64,000 nt of DNA from assembly GCF_002262885.1 (NCBI RefSeq), contig NZ_NKYF01000038.1, positions 1-64,000 of the forward strand, written 5' to 3'. The translations under genes and the position numbers were made by a program. This document shows, piece by piece, positions 23,699 to 32,123 of the stretch. Origin of the DNA: Pseudonocardia sp. MH-G8 (lineage in GTDB: Bacteria; Actinomycetota; Actinomycetes; Mycobacteriales; Pseudonocardiaceae). The notes below the pieces were generated by a model. It saw only the letters and a list, made by a program, of their open reading frames with translations. It had not been told where the DNA came from and did no database searches. How positions within the stretch are numbered: the first letter of the stretch is position 1; every line of letters starts with the position of its first letter.

Positions 23699-24970
23699 AT
23701 GGATCGCCTCGACGGCCCGCAGGCCGAGCCGCTGTCGGGCCGGGCATGGCCCGCGTCGCTCACGCAGGTCCCCTACTGGGTGTTCCAGGACGAGGCGGTC
23801 CTGCGCACCGAGCTCGGGCGCGTGTTCCACGGCCCGTACTGGAGTTACCTCTGCCTGGAGGCGGAGCTCGCCGAGCCCGGCGACTTCTGCGCCACGTTCA
23901 TCGGCGACCAGCCCGTGCTCGTCACCCGGGACGTCGACGGGGAGCTGTACGCCTTCGAGAACCGGTGCGCGCACCGCGGGGCGTTGATCGCGATGGCCGA
24001 GCACGGCAACGCGAAGGACTTCACCTGCGTGTACCACGCCTGGACCTACAACCTGCAGGGCGACCTGACCGCGGTGGCGTTCCAGGACGGCATCGGCGGG
24101 GCGGGCGGGATGCCGCCGGAGTTCTGCATGGAGCGGCACGGCCCGCGGAAGCTGCGCACGGCCGTGCTGAACGGCCTGGTGTTCGGCAGCCTCTCCAACG
24201 ACGTGCCGCCGCTCCAGGAGTACCTCGGCGACGAGATCGTCGCCCGGATCGAGCGCCTCCTGGGCGGCCGCACGCCCGTGGTGCTGGGCCGGTTCACCCA
24301 GGAGCTGCCCAACAACTGGAAGCTCTACGTGGAGAACGTCAAGGACTCCTACCACGCGAGCATCCTGCACCTGTTCTTCACCACGTTCGGGATCAACAAG
24401 CTGTCGCAGCGTGGCGGGATCATCGTCAGCGAGGACGGCGCGCACCACGTGAGCTGGTCGGCGATCGACCGCTCCGCCACCGAGGACGACGGGTACCGGG
24501 ACCAGAAGATCCGCTCGGAGAGCGAGTACCGGCTCCGCGACCCGAGCATGCTCGACGGGTTCTCCGAGGTCGGTGACGACACCACCCTGCAGATCCTCTC
24601 GGTGTTCCCCGGGTTCGTGCTCCAGCAGATCCAGAACGCGGTCGCCGTCCGGCAGATCCTGCCGATCGGCGTGGACCGCACGCGGCTGAACTGGACCTAC
24701 CTCGGGTTCACCGACGACACCGAGGCGCAGCGGCTGGTCCGGCTCAAGCAGTCCAACCTGGTCGGCCCGGCGGGCTACGTCTCGATGGAGGACGGCTGCA
24801 TCGGCGGGTTCGTCCAGCGCGGCATCGCGGGCGCGGGCGACGAGTTCGCGACCTTGCAGATGGGCGGCTCCGAGGCGGTCTCCAGCAGCAGCCGGGTCAC
24901 CGAGGCATCGGTGCGCGGGTTCTGGAAGGCCTACCGCGCCGGCATGGGATTCACTCTGGAGGACGCATGA
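23699..24970 (+). CDS. tphA2: Terephthalate 1,2-dioxygenase, large oxygenase subunit
   Basis: A 423-residue Rieske oxygenase alpha subunit. The Rieske cluster ligands are in 'RCAHRGAL' and 'CVYHAW' (residues ~90-115). The iron-site segment is 'ENVKDSYHASILH' near residue 215. Many stretches match what I remember of Comamonas TphA2: 'QGDLTAVAF', 'FTQELPNNWKLY', 'LFFTTFGINKLSQRGG', 'LQILSVFPGFVLQQIQN', 'GFVQRGIAGA' and 'VRGFWKAYR'. It adds O2 across terephthalate, giving the 1,4-dicarboxylate cis-diol. Start ATG 23699 follows GAGGG. Gene order tphA2-A3-B-A1 is the Comamonas order. Rhodococcus homologues are called tpaAa. Confidence 0.92.
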   Translation: MDRLDGPQAEPLSGRAWPASLTQVPYWVFQDEAVLRTELGRVFHGPYWSYLCLEAELAEPGDFCATFIGDQPVLVTRDVDGELYAFENRCAHRGALIAMAEHGNAKDFTCVYHAWTYNLQGDLTAVAFQDGIGGAGGMPPEFCMERHGPRKLRTAVLNGLVFGSLSNDVPPLQEYLGDEIVARIERLLGGRTPVVLGRFTQELPNNWKLYVENVKDSYHASILHLFFTTFGINKLSQRGGIIVSEDGAHHVSWSAIDRSATEDDGYRDQKIRSESEYRLRDPSMLDGFSEVGDDTTLQILSVFPGFVLQQIQNAVAVRQILPIGVDRTRLNWTYLGFTDDTEAQRLVRLKQSNLVGPAGYVSMEDGCIGGFVQRGIAGAGDEFATLQMGGSEAVSSSSRVTEASVRGFWKAYRAGMGFTLEDA

Positions 24971-25521
24971 GCAGCCCTGCGCTGACCTTCCGGGTGCACG
25001 GGGCGATCCTCGAGGCCCAGGGGCACTACGTGCGCTGCATCGACGACGACCGGCTCGAGGACTGGCCCGGCTTCTTCGTCGACGAGTGCCACTACCGGAT
25101 CACCACCGCCGACAACCACCGCCGCGGGCTCCCGGCGGGGATCGTCTGGGCCGACTCGCGCGGGATGCTCGTCGACCGGGTGTCCGCGCTGCGTGAGGCC
25201 AACATCTACGAGCGGCACAGCTACCGGCACCTGCTCGGGGCGCCTGCCGTGCTGTCGGCGGAGCCGACACCGGGCGTGCTGTCGGCGGAGCCGACACCGG
25301 GCGTGCTGTCGGCGGAGCCCGCACCGGACGGGGCGGTCGACGTGCGGAGCGAGACCTCGTTCCTGGTCGTGCGGATCACCGGGGACGGGCCGACGGATCT
25401 GTTCGCCAGCGGCCGCTACATCGACCGGTACCTGGTCGGCGACGACCGCGCGCTGCTGTGCGAGCGGGTCGTCGTCTGCGACAGCTCGCGGATCGACACG
25501 CTGCTGGCGGTGCCCCTGTGA
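24967..25521 (+). CDS. tphA3: Terephthalate 1,2-dioxygenase, small oxygenase subunit
   Basis: A 184-residue ring-hydroxylating dioxygenase beta subunit (NTF2-like fold). It starts by a four-base overlap with tphA2. Family features are 'RCIDDDRLEDWPGFF', 'ECHYRITT' and 'YERHSYRHLLG'. Usual length is about 155-165; the excess is a three-fold repeat (VLSAEPTPG, VLSAEPTPG, VLSAEPAPD) at residues ~95-121, encoded by a 27-base tandem repeat. The insert lies between two core strands, probably in a surface loop, and leaves the frame open. Confidence 0.9.
   Translation: MSSPALTFRVHGAILEAQGHYVRCIDDDRLEDWPGFFVDECHYRITTADNHRRGLPAGIVWADSRGMLVDRVSALREANIYERHSYRHLLGAPAVLSAEPTPGVLSAEPTPGVLSAEPAPDGAVDVRSETSFLVVRITGDGPTDLFASGRYIDRYLVGDDRALLCERVVVCDSSRIDTLLAVPL
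25249..25320 (+). repeat. 27-bp in-frame tandem repeat inside tphA3
   Basis: Unit beginning GTGCTGTCGGCGGAGCC: copies at 25249-25275 and 25276-25302 are identical, and a third, partial copy runs from 25303 to about 25320. Each copy encodes nine residues, so copy-number change would keep the frame. Confidence 0.95.
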
Positions 25522-26507
25522 CCGGCGACCCTGTGACCGGCGCGCGCACGCTGCTCAGCACGGGCGATCCGAACGGGATCGGCCCGGAGATCGCGGTCGC
25601 CGCGGCGCGAGCGGCCGGCTGCGCACCGGTCCTGGTCGGGGACCGGGCCGTCGTCGAGTGGGCGGTGCGGGTCACCGGAGGGACGGAGACCGTCCGCGGC
25701 CACCGGCCGGGCGCCGCCCCGGAGCCCGGCACGCTGGACCTGATCGACGTCGGCGCGCTGCCCGCGGGCGCGCACCGGCCCGGGACGATCGACGCCGACG
25801 CAGGCCGCGCGACCCTGGAGTACGCGCGCACCGCGATCCGGGCGGCGATCGCGGGCGGCTACCGGGCCGTCGTCGCGGCACCGCACTCGGAGACCGCGGT
25901 CCGGGCGGGCGGGGAGTCGTTCACCGGATACCCGTCGTTGCTCGCCGAGGTCACCGGCGTCCCCGCCGACCGGGTCTTCCTGCTGCTCGTCGGCGGCGGG
26001 CTGCGGATCGCGCACGCCACGCTGCATCAGCGACTGGCCGATGCCGTGGCCGCGCTGGACGTCGATCGGATCGCCGCCGCCGGGCGCGCGCTGCACCGCG
26101 CCCTCGGCGACCTGGGCGTGCCCGGGCGCATCGCGGTGTTCGGAATCAACCCGCACGCAGGCGAGGGCGGGCTCTTCGGCGACGACGACGAGCGGGTCAC
26201 GGCACCGGCCGTCGCCCGGCTGCGTGCCGATGGGCTGCCGGTGGACGGACCGACCGGCGCCGACGTGCTGCTGGCGGCCAACGAGCACGCCGGCTACGTC
26301 GCCGCCTACCACGACCAGGGCCACGTCCCGGTCAAACTGCTCGCAGGACGCACCGCCGTGGCTCTCTCGATCGGCGTGGGCGTGCCGTTCTGCAGCGTCG
26401 GGCACGGCACCGCGTTCGACCTGGCCGGCACCGGGCGCGCCGACCCCGCGGCGTTGGTCCGGGCCCTGCAGACCGTCGACGCCCGGCGCGAGGCGGTGCC
26501 GGCATGA
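25518..26507 (+). CDS. tphB: Terephthalate dihydrodiol dehydrogenase (PdxA family)
   Basis: A 329-residue PdxA-fold dehydrogenase that oxidises and decarboxylates the terephthalate cis-dihydrodiol to protocatechuate. TphB-specific blocks are visible: 'FTGYPSLLAEVTG', 'LMLVG'-like 'LLLVGGGLRIAHATLHQRL', 'FGINPHAGEGGLFG' and 'HDQGHVPVKLLA'. In pyridoxine PdxA the first of these contains a metal-binding His; Tyr here is, as I recall, also found in Comamonas TphB, which supports tphB over pdxA. Start is GTG overlapping the tphA3 stop by four bases; a second in-frame GTG lies at 25533. Confidence 0.9.
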   Translation: MTGDPVTGARTLLSTGDPNGIGPEIAVAAARAAGCAPVLVGDRAVVEWAVRVTGGTETVRGHRPGAAPEPGTLDLIDVGALPAGAHRPGTIDADAGRATLEYARTAIRAAIAGGYRAVVAAPHSETAVRAGGESFTGYPSLLAEVTGVPADRVFLLLVGGGLRIAHATLHQRLADAVAALDVDRIAAAGRALHRALGDLGVPGRIAVFGINPHAGEGGLFGDDDERVTAPAVARLRADGLPVDGPTGADVLLAANEHAGYVAAYHDQGHVPVKLLAGRTAVALSIGVGVPFCSVGHGTAFDLAGTGRADPAALVRALQTVDARREAVPA

Positions 26508-27526
26508 CGGCGGCCCACCGGATCACCGTGGCGGACACGGACGTCGGATTCGACTGCGTCCCCGGCCAGACCGTGCTCGACGCCGCCGAGGCGGCGGGCT
26601 GGACGATCCCGTACTCCTGCCGGCGCGGTGCCTGCACCAGCTGCATCGGGACGATCGTCAGTGGCACCGTGCGCGACCGGCGCAGCGGCCGGCCGGACGG
26701 TCCCGACGCCGATGCGTTGCTCTGCCAGGCCGTGCCAGACGGTCCGGTCGGCATCCGGCCGCGCCGGATCACCCACTCCGGCCCCCCGCGGCGCCGCGAG
26801 CTGACGGCCCGGGTGTACCGGGTCCGGCGGCCGGCCCCGCGCGTCGTCGTCGTGGAGCTGCGGTACCCGATCGGGCGCCGGATCCCGTTCCGCGCGGGGC
26901 AGTACCTGGAGGTACGGCTGCCCGGCGGGGAGTCCCGGCCGTACTCGCTGGCCAACCCGCCCCGGGACAACGACATGGCCGAGCTGCACGTGCGGATCGA
27001 GCCGGACGGCCGGTTCTCCGACCGGACCGCCCGGCACCTGCGCCCGGGCGACCTGCTCACCGTCGAAGCGCCCTACGGCGACACGACCGTGGAGCCGGGC
27101 ACCGACCCGCTGCTGTTGCTCGCGACCGGGACCGGCTTCGCCCCGGTGCGCTCGGTGATCCTGGACCAGGTCGCCCGGCGCGCAGCCCGACCGACGACCC
27201 TCTACTGGGGCGGTCGTGACGAGTCGGACCTCTACCTGCTCGACACCGTGCTGCGCTGGGCGAGGGCACTTCCCTGGCTGAGCGTCCACCCGGTGCTCTC
27301 CCGCCCGGACCGGACGTGGCACGGGACGACCGGCCACGTGCAGGAGGCGGCCGCCGCCCGGCACCCGGACCTGACCGGGCACACCGTCTACGCCTGCGGC
27401 AACCCGGAGATGACCCGCGAGGCCCGGGAGCTGCTGACCACCACGACCGGACTGGCCGAGGAGCGCTTCCTCGCCGATGCGTTCGTCCCGGTCGACGCCG
27501 CCCCGACCCCGGCACCGACCGGCTGA
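26504..27526 (+). CDS. tphA1: Terephthalate 1,2-dioxygenase reductase
   Basis: A 340-residue NADH reductase: plant-type [2Fe-2S] domain at the N-terminus ('CRRGACTSC' near residue 38 plus a later Cys in 'LLCQAV'), FAD domain with 'RPYSLAN' near 148, and NAD domain with 'GTGFAPVRS' and 'YACGNPEMT'. It moves electrons from NADH to the Rieske centre of TphA2A3. ATG overlaps the tphB stop by four bases. Last of the four translationally coupled catabolic genes. Confidence 0.9.
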   Translation: MTAAHRITVADTDVGFDCVPGQTVLDAAEAAGWTIPYSCRRGACTSCIGTIVSGTVRDRRSGRPDGPDADALLCQAVPDGPVGIRPRRITHSGPPRRRELTARVYRVRRPAPRVVVVELRYPIGRRIPFRAGQYLEVRLPGGESRPYSLANPPRDNDMAELHVRIEPDGRFSDRTARHLRPGDLLTVEAPYGDTTVEPGTDPLLLLATGTGFAPVRSVILDQVARRAARPTTLYWGGRDESDLYLLDTVLRWARALPWLSVHPVLSRPDRTWHGTTGHVQEAAAARHPDLTGHTVYACGNPEMTREARELLTTTTGLAEERFLADAFVPVDAAPTPAPTG

Positions 27527-27573
27527 CCCGGACCCACCCACCACCTGCGACGCCGTACAGCGAGGTGACGAGC

Positions 27574-28944
27574 GTGCCCGACGCCCCCCGAACCGTCTAC
27601 CTGCCCCGATTCATCGACGACCGCCCCATCGGACGGCTGCAGTACACCGTGCTGGCCCTCTGCGGCCTGGTCATGTTCCTCGACGGGTTCGACACCCAGG
27701 CGATCAGCTACATGGCCCCGTCCATCGCACGGGAGTGGGGCCTCTCGCCGTCGGCGATGGGACCCGTCTTCTCCTCCGCCCTGGTCGGTCTGATGATCGG
27801 CTACCTCGTCCTGTCCCCGCTGGCGGACCGCTTCGGCCACCGCGCGATGATCATCACCGCGACCGCGTCGTTCAGCGTGCTGACCGTGCTGACCACCTTC
27901 GCCCCCTCGGTGGAGATCCTGCTGGCGGCGCGCCTGCTCACCGGTATCGGCCTCGGGGCGGCGGCACCCAGCGCGATCGCCCTCACCAGCGAGTTCGCCC
28001 CCCGGCGCAGGCGGGCCACCTTCGTGCTCGTCATCTACTGCGGGTTCTCGCTCGGCTTCGTCGCCGCGGGTGCCGCAGCCGGGACGCTGATGCCGGTGCT
28101 GGGCTGGCGCTCGCTGTTCCTGGTCGGCGGCATCGTGCCGCTGGCGCTGGTGCCGCTGCTGTGGCGCCTCCTTCCCGAGTCACCGGCGTACCTGGCGCGC
28201 CGGGGACGCCCGGCGGCGCAGGTCCTGCGCCGACTCGACCGGTCCTTGCCCACCGACGCGGTGGTGCACATCGCCGGCCAGGAGGATTCTGGTGCGCGAA
28301 TCCCGCTCGTGCGGCTGTTCGAGCGCCGGTGGTTGCTCGGCACGCTGCTGTTGTGGCTGGTCTTCGCGATCAACCTCGCCGAGTTCTACGCCCTCCAGAG
28401 CTGGCTGCCGACGATCCTGGACGACCTCGGCCACCCGACGAGCACCGTCGTCACGGCGACCACGCTGACCACCGTCGGGGGCATAGCGGCTGCGCTGATC
28501 ACCGGGCCGGCGATGGACCGGTTCGGCGCCGGGCCCACGCTCGGCATCCTCTACCTGGTCGGGGCGGCCTTCGTCGGCGTGCTCGGCGTCGCCTTCGGGG
28601 CCTCGCTCTGGCTGCTGCTGTGCGTGACGTTCATGGTGGGCTGCTGCGTCAGCGGCGGTCAGAAGAGCGTGATCGCGTTCGCGTCGCTGTTCTACCCACC
28701 GGACATGCGCTCCACCGGGGTCGCGTGGGCACTGGGGATCGGCCGTATCGGCGGCATACTCGGACCGATCGTCGTCGGGTTCGCGGTCGCCGCCGACTGG
28801 TCCACGGCACAGCTGTTCGGGGCGCTCGCCATACCGATGCTGGTCGCGGCCGTCACCGTCATCGCGCTGGCCCGTCGCCGGTACCGGGACGGGCCCGCCC
28901 TCGGACCCGAGAGCCGCCGTTCGCGCGTCGCGGTGCAGGACTGA
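27574..28944 (+). CDS. MFS aromatic-acid transporter (AAHS type), probable terephthalate importer
   Basis: A 456-residue 12-helix major facilitator of the aromatic acid:H+ symporter family. Diagnostic are 'LCGLVMFLDGFDTQAI' in helix 1 with the essential Asp, the loop 2-3 motif 'LSPLADRFGHR' and 'LPESPAYLARRGR' after helix 6. It replaces the periplasmic TphC component of Comamonas; Rhodococcus uses an MFS importer, TpaK, for terephthalate. Start chosen at GTG 27574 because GAGG lies eight bases upstream. It lies 47 bases after tphA1, so probably the same transcript. Confidence 0.85.
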   Translation: MPDAPRTVYLPRFIDDRPIGRLQYTVLALCGLVMFLDGFDTQAISYMAPSIAREWGLSPSAMGPVFSSALVGLMIGYLVLSPLADRFGHRAMIITATASFSVLTVLTTFAPSVEILLAARLLTGIGLGAAAPSAIALTSEFAPRRRRATFVLVIYCGFSLGFVAAGAAAGTLMPVLGWRSLFLVGGIVPLALVPLLWRLLPESPAYLARRGRPAAQVLRRLDRSLPTDAVVHIAGQEDSGARIPLVRLFERRWLLGTLLLWLVFAINLAEFYALQSWLPTILDDLGHPTSTVVTATTLTTVGGIAAALITGPAMDRFGAGPTLGILYLVGAAFVGVLGVAFGASLWLLLCVTFMVGCCVSGGQKSVIAFASLFYPPDMRSTGVAWALGIGRIGGILGPIVVGFAVAADWSTAQLFGALAIPMLVAAVTVIALARRRYRDGPALGPESRRSRVAVQD

Positions 28945-28966
28945 CCACGGCGCGTCATCGTGGTCA
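28942..28966. terminator. Bidirectional hairpin after the tph operon
   Basis: TGACCACG and CGTGGTCA (8-base arms, 9-base loop) begin at the MFS stop codon and lie between convergent genes. No U-tract, as usual in high-GC actinomycetes. Confidence 0.55.
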
Positions 28967-29095
28967 TGCCCAGGCCGCGCCCACCTCCGCCTGCGTTGCC
29001 GCAGCCGATGTGCAGCGAGACCGCGTTGGTGAAGGCGCGGACATGATCACCGCCCCAGCCTCACAGTCGCAGGTGGCGGGACCCGCACGCGCCGG

Positions 29096-30088
29096 TCATT
29101 CAGGTGGCTCCAAGTCGGCCAGCCTGCGGGCTTCGGCGGCGCGCTCGAACGGGGTGTCACCGCGGGGCATCCGCTCGCCGAGACCGGCGTAGAGCTCGGC
29201 CACGGTCGCCGAGTCGTGGTGGCGGGCCAGGGCGGCCAGTTCCGGATCGGTTCTGGCCAGAACCTCTCGGAAACGTAGCTCGGCGAGCGGGCCGAGGCGG
29301 TCGTAGATCTGCACGAACACGTGTTGCGCCGACGCGCGTGGCCAGCCCTCGGGCAGCAGCTGGGCAGGCATGTCGGGATCCATCTCCGGGAAACGCCGCC
29401 AGTCGACGCGAAGCGTCGTCCGCAGGCGCAGGGCCTCGGCAGGCCCGATCCGGCCGGCGGCGACCGCGTCGAGCACCGGCGCGTACCGCTCGACGAACTC
29501 CCGGTACTCCTGCGCGAGGGACTCGAGGTCGAACGCGGCACGCGGGTCGCCGGTGCCCGACCTGCCGGGCACATCGGTGGCGCGCAGCACGGTGGCCGTG
29601 GCGATACCCAGCTCGTCGAGCACCTCGCGCGCCGCGGTCGCGCTGTCGTGCGGGGACACCCAGACCCCGTCGTACAGGGCGGCGAACCGGAGCACCCGCA
29701 GGCGGGTCCGCAAGGCCGTGCGGACCTCACGGTCCTGCTCGGGGACGGAGAACGCGACCACGGTCCACCGGCCGTCCCACGCGGGAGCCGATGCACCGAA
29801 GGTGAGCATGCGGTGGGTGCGCTGGACCACCACCTCGGACGTGCGCGCCGGGATGCCGTAGGAGGTGGTGCGACCGCTGCGGGCCACCGTGAGCAGCTCG
29901 CGCGAGGCCAATCGCCGCATCGCCGACCGCGCGCCGTCGGGGGTGATGCCGAACTCGGCGAGCACGCGGACCAGCGCCGTCGAGGGGATGTGCTCGTCGC
30001 GCCAGTACCAGAAGTCACCGAGCAACGACGTCAGCAGGAGCTGCGGTTCGGCCCCTCTCTGGGCACGAGGGAGTTCGATCGCCGTCAT
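29096..30088 (-). CDS. PaaX-family transcriptional regulator (copy 1)
   Basis: A 330-residue PaaX protein: N-terminal winged helix ('LLTSLLGDFWYWR', 'FGITPDGARSAMRRLASRELL', 'GRTTSYGIP') at ~20-100, a central PaaX domain ('WDGRWTVVAFSVPE', 'GVWVSPHD') and the C-terminal helical domain ('LRVDWRRFPEMDPDMPAQLLPEGWPR'). PaaX represses phenylacetate genes and senses an aryl-CoA; relatives serve other CoA-dependent pathways. It is divergent from the ABC importer/CoA-transferase operon, so that operon is its likely target. I start at ATG 30088. A paralogue of the same length ends the island at 53756. Confidence 0.88.
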   Translation of the reverse strand: MTAIELPRAQRGAEPQLLLTSLLGDFWYWRDEHIPSTALVRVLAEFGITPDGARSAMRRLASRELLTVARSGRTTSYGIPARTSEVVVQRTHRMLTFGASAPAWDGRWTVVAFSVPEQDREVRTALRTRLRVLRFAALYDGVWVSPHDSATAAREVLDELGIATATVLRATDVPGRSGTGDPRAAFDLESLAQEYREFVERYAPVLDAVAAGRIGPAEALRLRTTLRVDWRRFPEMDPDMPAQLLPEGWPRASAQHVFVQIYDRLGPLAELRFREVLARTDPELAALARHHDSATVAELYAGLGERMPRGDTPFERAAEARRLADLEPPE

Positions 30089-30216
30089 ACATGCCGCCCG
30101 TCCTACCGCTCGCTCGGTCGATTGCCCATCGTAGGGGAACCGGGGCGGCCGACCCGTCCTCGGACGGGGCGACCGCAGTCTTGACATAGGCGGCAGTTTA
30201 CTCGACGCTCGTCATC

Positions 30217-30229
30217 GTTCGCGACGAAC
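30217..30229. promoter_or_regulatory. Dyad in the paaX/ABC divergent promoter region
   Basis: GTTCG-CGA-CGAAC, 13 bases, 45 bases before the ABC binding-protein start. A TTGACA hexamer stands at 30181, but no good -10 hexamer could be placed. Possible regulator site. Confidence 0.3.
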
Positions 30230-30273
30230 CGAACTCGCACCGTCTCGGCCGGACCCAATGCAGGGAGACCGCC

Positions 30274-31206
30274 ATGCGCCACCCCCGCCGTGCGCACCGA
30301 ACAGCGGGCCGCGGCCTCGCCGCCGCAGTGCTCGCCCCGCTCCTCGCCCTGACCGCCTGCGGCGGCCAGCCGGCAGCGGAGCCGAGCGGCGAACCGCCCG
30401 CGGGCGCGGTACCCGCGCTCTACGCCGCGCTCCCGTCGGAGGTCAGGGAGGACGGGGTCCTGCGCTTCGCGGGCGACTCGCACCCCCCGTACCGCACCAT
30501 CGGTTCCGACGGCTCCGTCACCGGGATCGACAAGGACTTCCAGGACGCGCTGGGCCGGGTGCTGGGCGTCCGCACCGAGACGGTGGTCGTGGACGGCCTC
30601 CCCGCCGCGCTGCAGGGGATGCTCGCGGGCCGCTACGACGCCTTCAACGGGCCGGTCAAGGCCACCGCGGAGCGCGAGCAGCAGTTCGACACGGTGACCT
30701 GGATGACGACGCGCTCCTCCTACATCGTGCCGACGAGCTCGGCCGCGGCGATCACGGTGCCCGAGGACCTCTGCGGCAAGCGGGTCGCGGTGACCACCGG
30801 GAGCATCACCGAGGAGCAGCTGCGCAAGCTGTCGGAGTACTGCACGACGATCGGCCGGCCGGCCGCGGAGTCGCTCGCGCTCTCCGAGACCAACGACACC
30901 CTGCTCGCCGTCGAGTCCGGCCGTGCCGACGCGGCGGGCATGACGCAGGCGGCGGCCATCGACGTCAAGACCGAGGCGCCGGACCGGTTCACCTACGTCA
31001 CGCAGACCGAGGAACAGGGAGCCACGACCGACAACCTCGCGCTGTTCGTGCCCGAGGACGGCGGGCTCGGCCCGGTGGTGCTGGACGCGTTCCGCGAGCT
31101 GTTCGCCGACGGCACCTACGCCCAGATCATGCAGAAGTGGGACCTCACCGACGTCGCGGTCACCGAGCCGATCCTCAACGCCGGCACGGCGGAGGGCGCG
31201 GGATGA
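30274..31206 (+). CDS. Polar amino acid-type ABC substrate-binding lipoprotein
   Basis: A 310-residue family-3 extracellular binding protein. The signal peptide ends in lipobox 'LTAC' (Cys near residue 29), so it is lipid-anchored. Body motifs are 'GSDGSVTGIDKDFQDALGRVLG', 'LAGRYDAFNG' and 'LCGKRVAVTTGS', the latter typical of the second lobe. The family binds amino acids and other small polar acids; the ligand here is unknown. First gene of an operon continuing to 37734 with four-base overlaps almost throughout. Confidence 0.88.
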   Translation: MRHPRRAHRTAGRGLAAAVLAPLLALTACGGQPAAEPSGEPPAGAVPALYAALPSEVREDGVLRFAGDSHPPYRTIGSDGSVTGIDKDFQDALGRVLGVRTETVVVDGLPAALQGMLAGRYDAFNGPVKATAEREQQFDTVTWMTTRSSYIVPTSSAAAITVPEDLCGKRVAVTTGSITEEQLRKLSEYCTTIGRPAAESLALSETNDTLLAVESGRADAAGMTQAAAIDVKTEAPDRFTYVTQTEEQGATTDNLALFVPEDGGLGPVVLDAFRELFADGTYAQIMQKWDLTDVAVTEPILNAGTAEGAG

Positions 31207-32123
31207 CTCGATCGACAGCCGTGCCGGCCGCACCGGCACGAGCGGGCGGCGACGACGTCGCGCGCGCGCACCGCAGGCTGCGTCCGTGGAGGTGGGTCAC
31301 GGCCGCGGTGCTCACGGTCGTCGCCGTCCAGCTGCTGGTGTTCCTCGTGGGCAACCGGCGGTTCGAGTGGGACGTCGTCGCGCAGTACCTGTTCGACCCG
31401 AGCGTGCTGGCCGGGGTCGGGACCACCGTCCTGCTCGCCGTGCTGGCGATCGTGATCGGCTCGCTGCTGGGCGGGGTGCTCGCCGCGGCCCAGCTGTCGG
31501 ACTTCGGACCGTTGCGCTGGGCCGCCACCGTCTACCTCGGGGTGTTCCGCGGGATCCCCCCGCTGGTCCAGCTGATCTTCTGGTTCAACCTCGCCTACCT
31601 GCTGCCCCGCATCTCGATCGGCATCCCGTTCGGTCCGTCGCTGGTGTCGTGGGACGCCAACGAGGTGATCACCCCGTTCACCGCGGCGGTCATCGGGCTC
31701 TCGCTGGTGGAGTCGGCGTACATGGCCGAGATCATCCGGGCCGGGGTGCTCGGCGTGGACATCGGCCAGCGCGAGGCGGGGCGTGCGATGGGCTTCACGC
31801 CCGTGCAGACGTTCTTCCGCATCGTCCTCCCCCAGGCGATGCGGACGATCATCCCCCCGAGCGGCAGCCAGTTCATCAGCGTGCTCAAGGGCACGGCGCT
31901 GGTGAGCGTCATCGCCATGTCCGACCTGCTGCACGCCGTGCAGGTGATCTACAACCGCACCTACCAGATCGTCCCGCTGCTGCTGGTCGCCTGCATCTGG
32001 TACCTGGCGCTCGTCACGCTCCTCACGGCCGGGCAGCGGCGGCTGGAACGGCGTTTCGCCCGGGGGCACGAGCGGCACGTCGTTCCCGCCCGGGGGGCAC
32101 CTGACGAGGAGGCGGCACGATGA
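31203..32123 (+). CDS. Polar amino acid-type ABC permease
   Basis: A 306-residue HisM/GlnP-type permease with an N-terminal membrane segment at ~30-50, then five more. The cytoplasmic EAA loop reads 'EAGRAMGFTPVQTFFRIVLPQAMR', and 'VFRGIPPLVQLIFW' is typical of the family. The start overlaps the binding-protein stop by four bases. Confidence 0.92.
   Translation: MTRSTAVPAAPARAGGDDVARAHRRLRPWRWVTAAVLTVVAVQLLVFLVGNRRFEWDVVAQYLFDPSVLAGVGTTVLLAVLAIVIGSLLGGVLAAAQLSDFGPLRWAATVYLGVFRGIPPLVQLIFWFNLAYLLPRISIGIPFGPSLVSWDANEVITPFTAAVIGLSLVESAYMAEIIRAGVLGVDIGQREAGRAMGFTPVQTFFRIVLPQAMRTIIPPSGSQFISVLKGTALVSVIAMSDLLHAVQVIYNRTYQIVPLLLVACIWYLALVTLLTAGQRRLERRFARGHERHVVPARGAPDEEAAR

Noticed and set aside
25518..26507. 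Pyridoxine-biosynthesis pdxA
   Set aside because: TphB-type motifs, the Tyr at the first metal position and location between tphA3 and tphA1 point to the terephthalate diol dehydrogenase.
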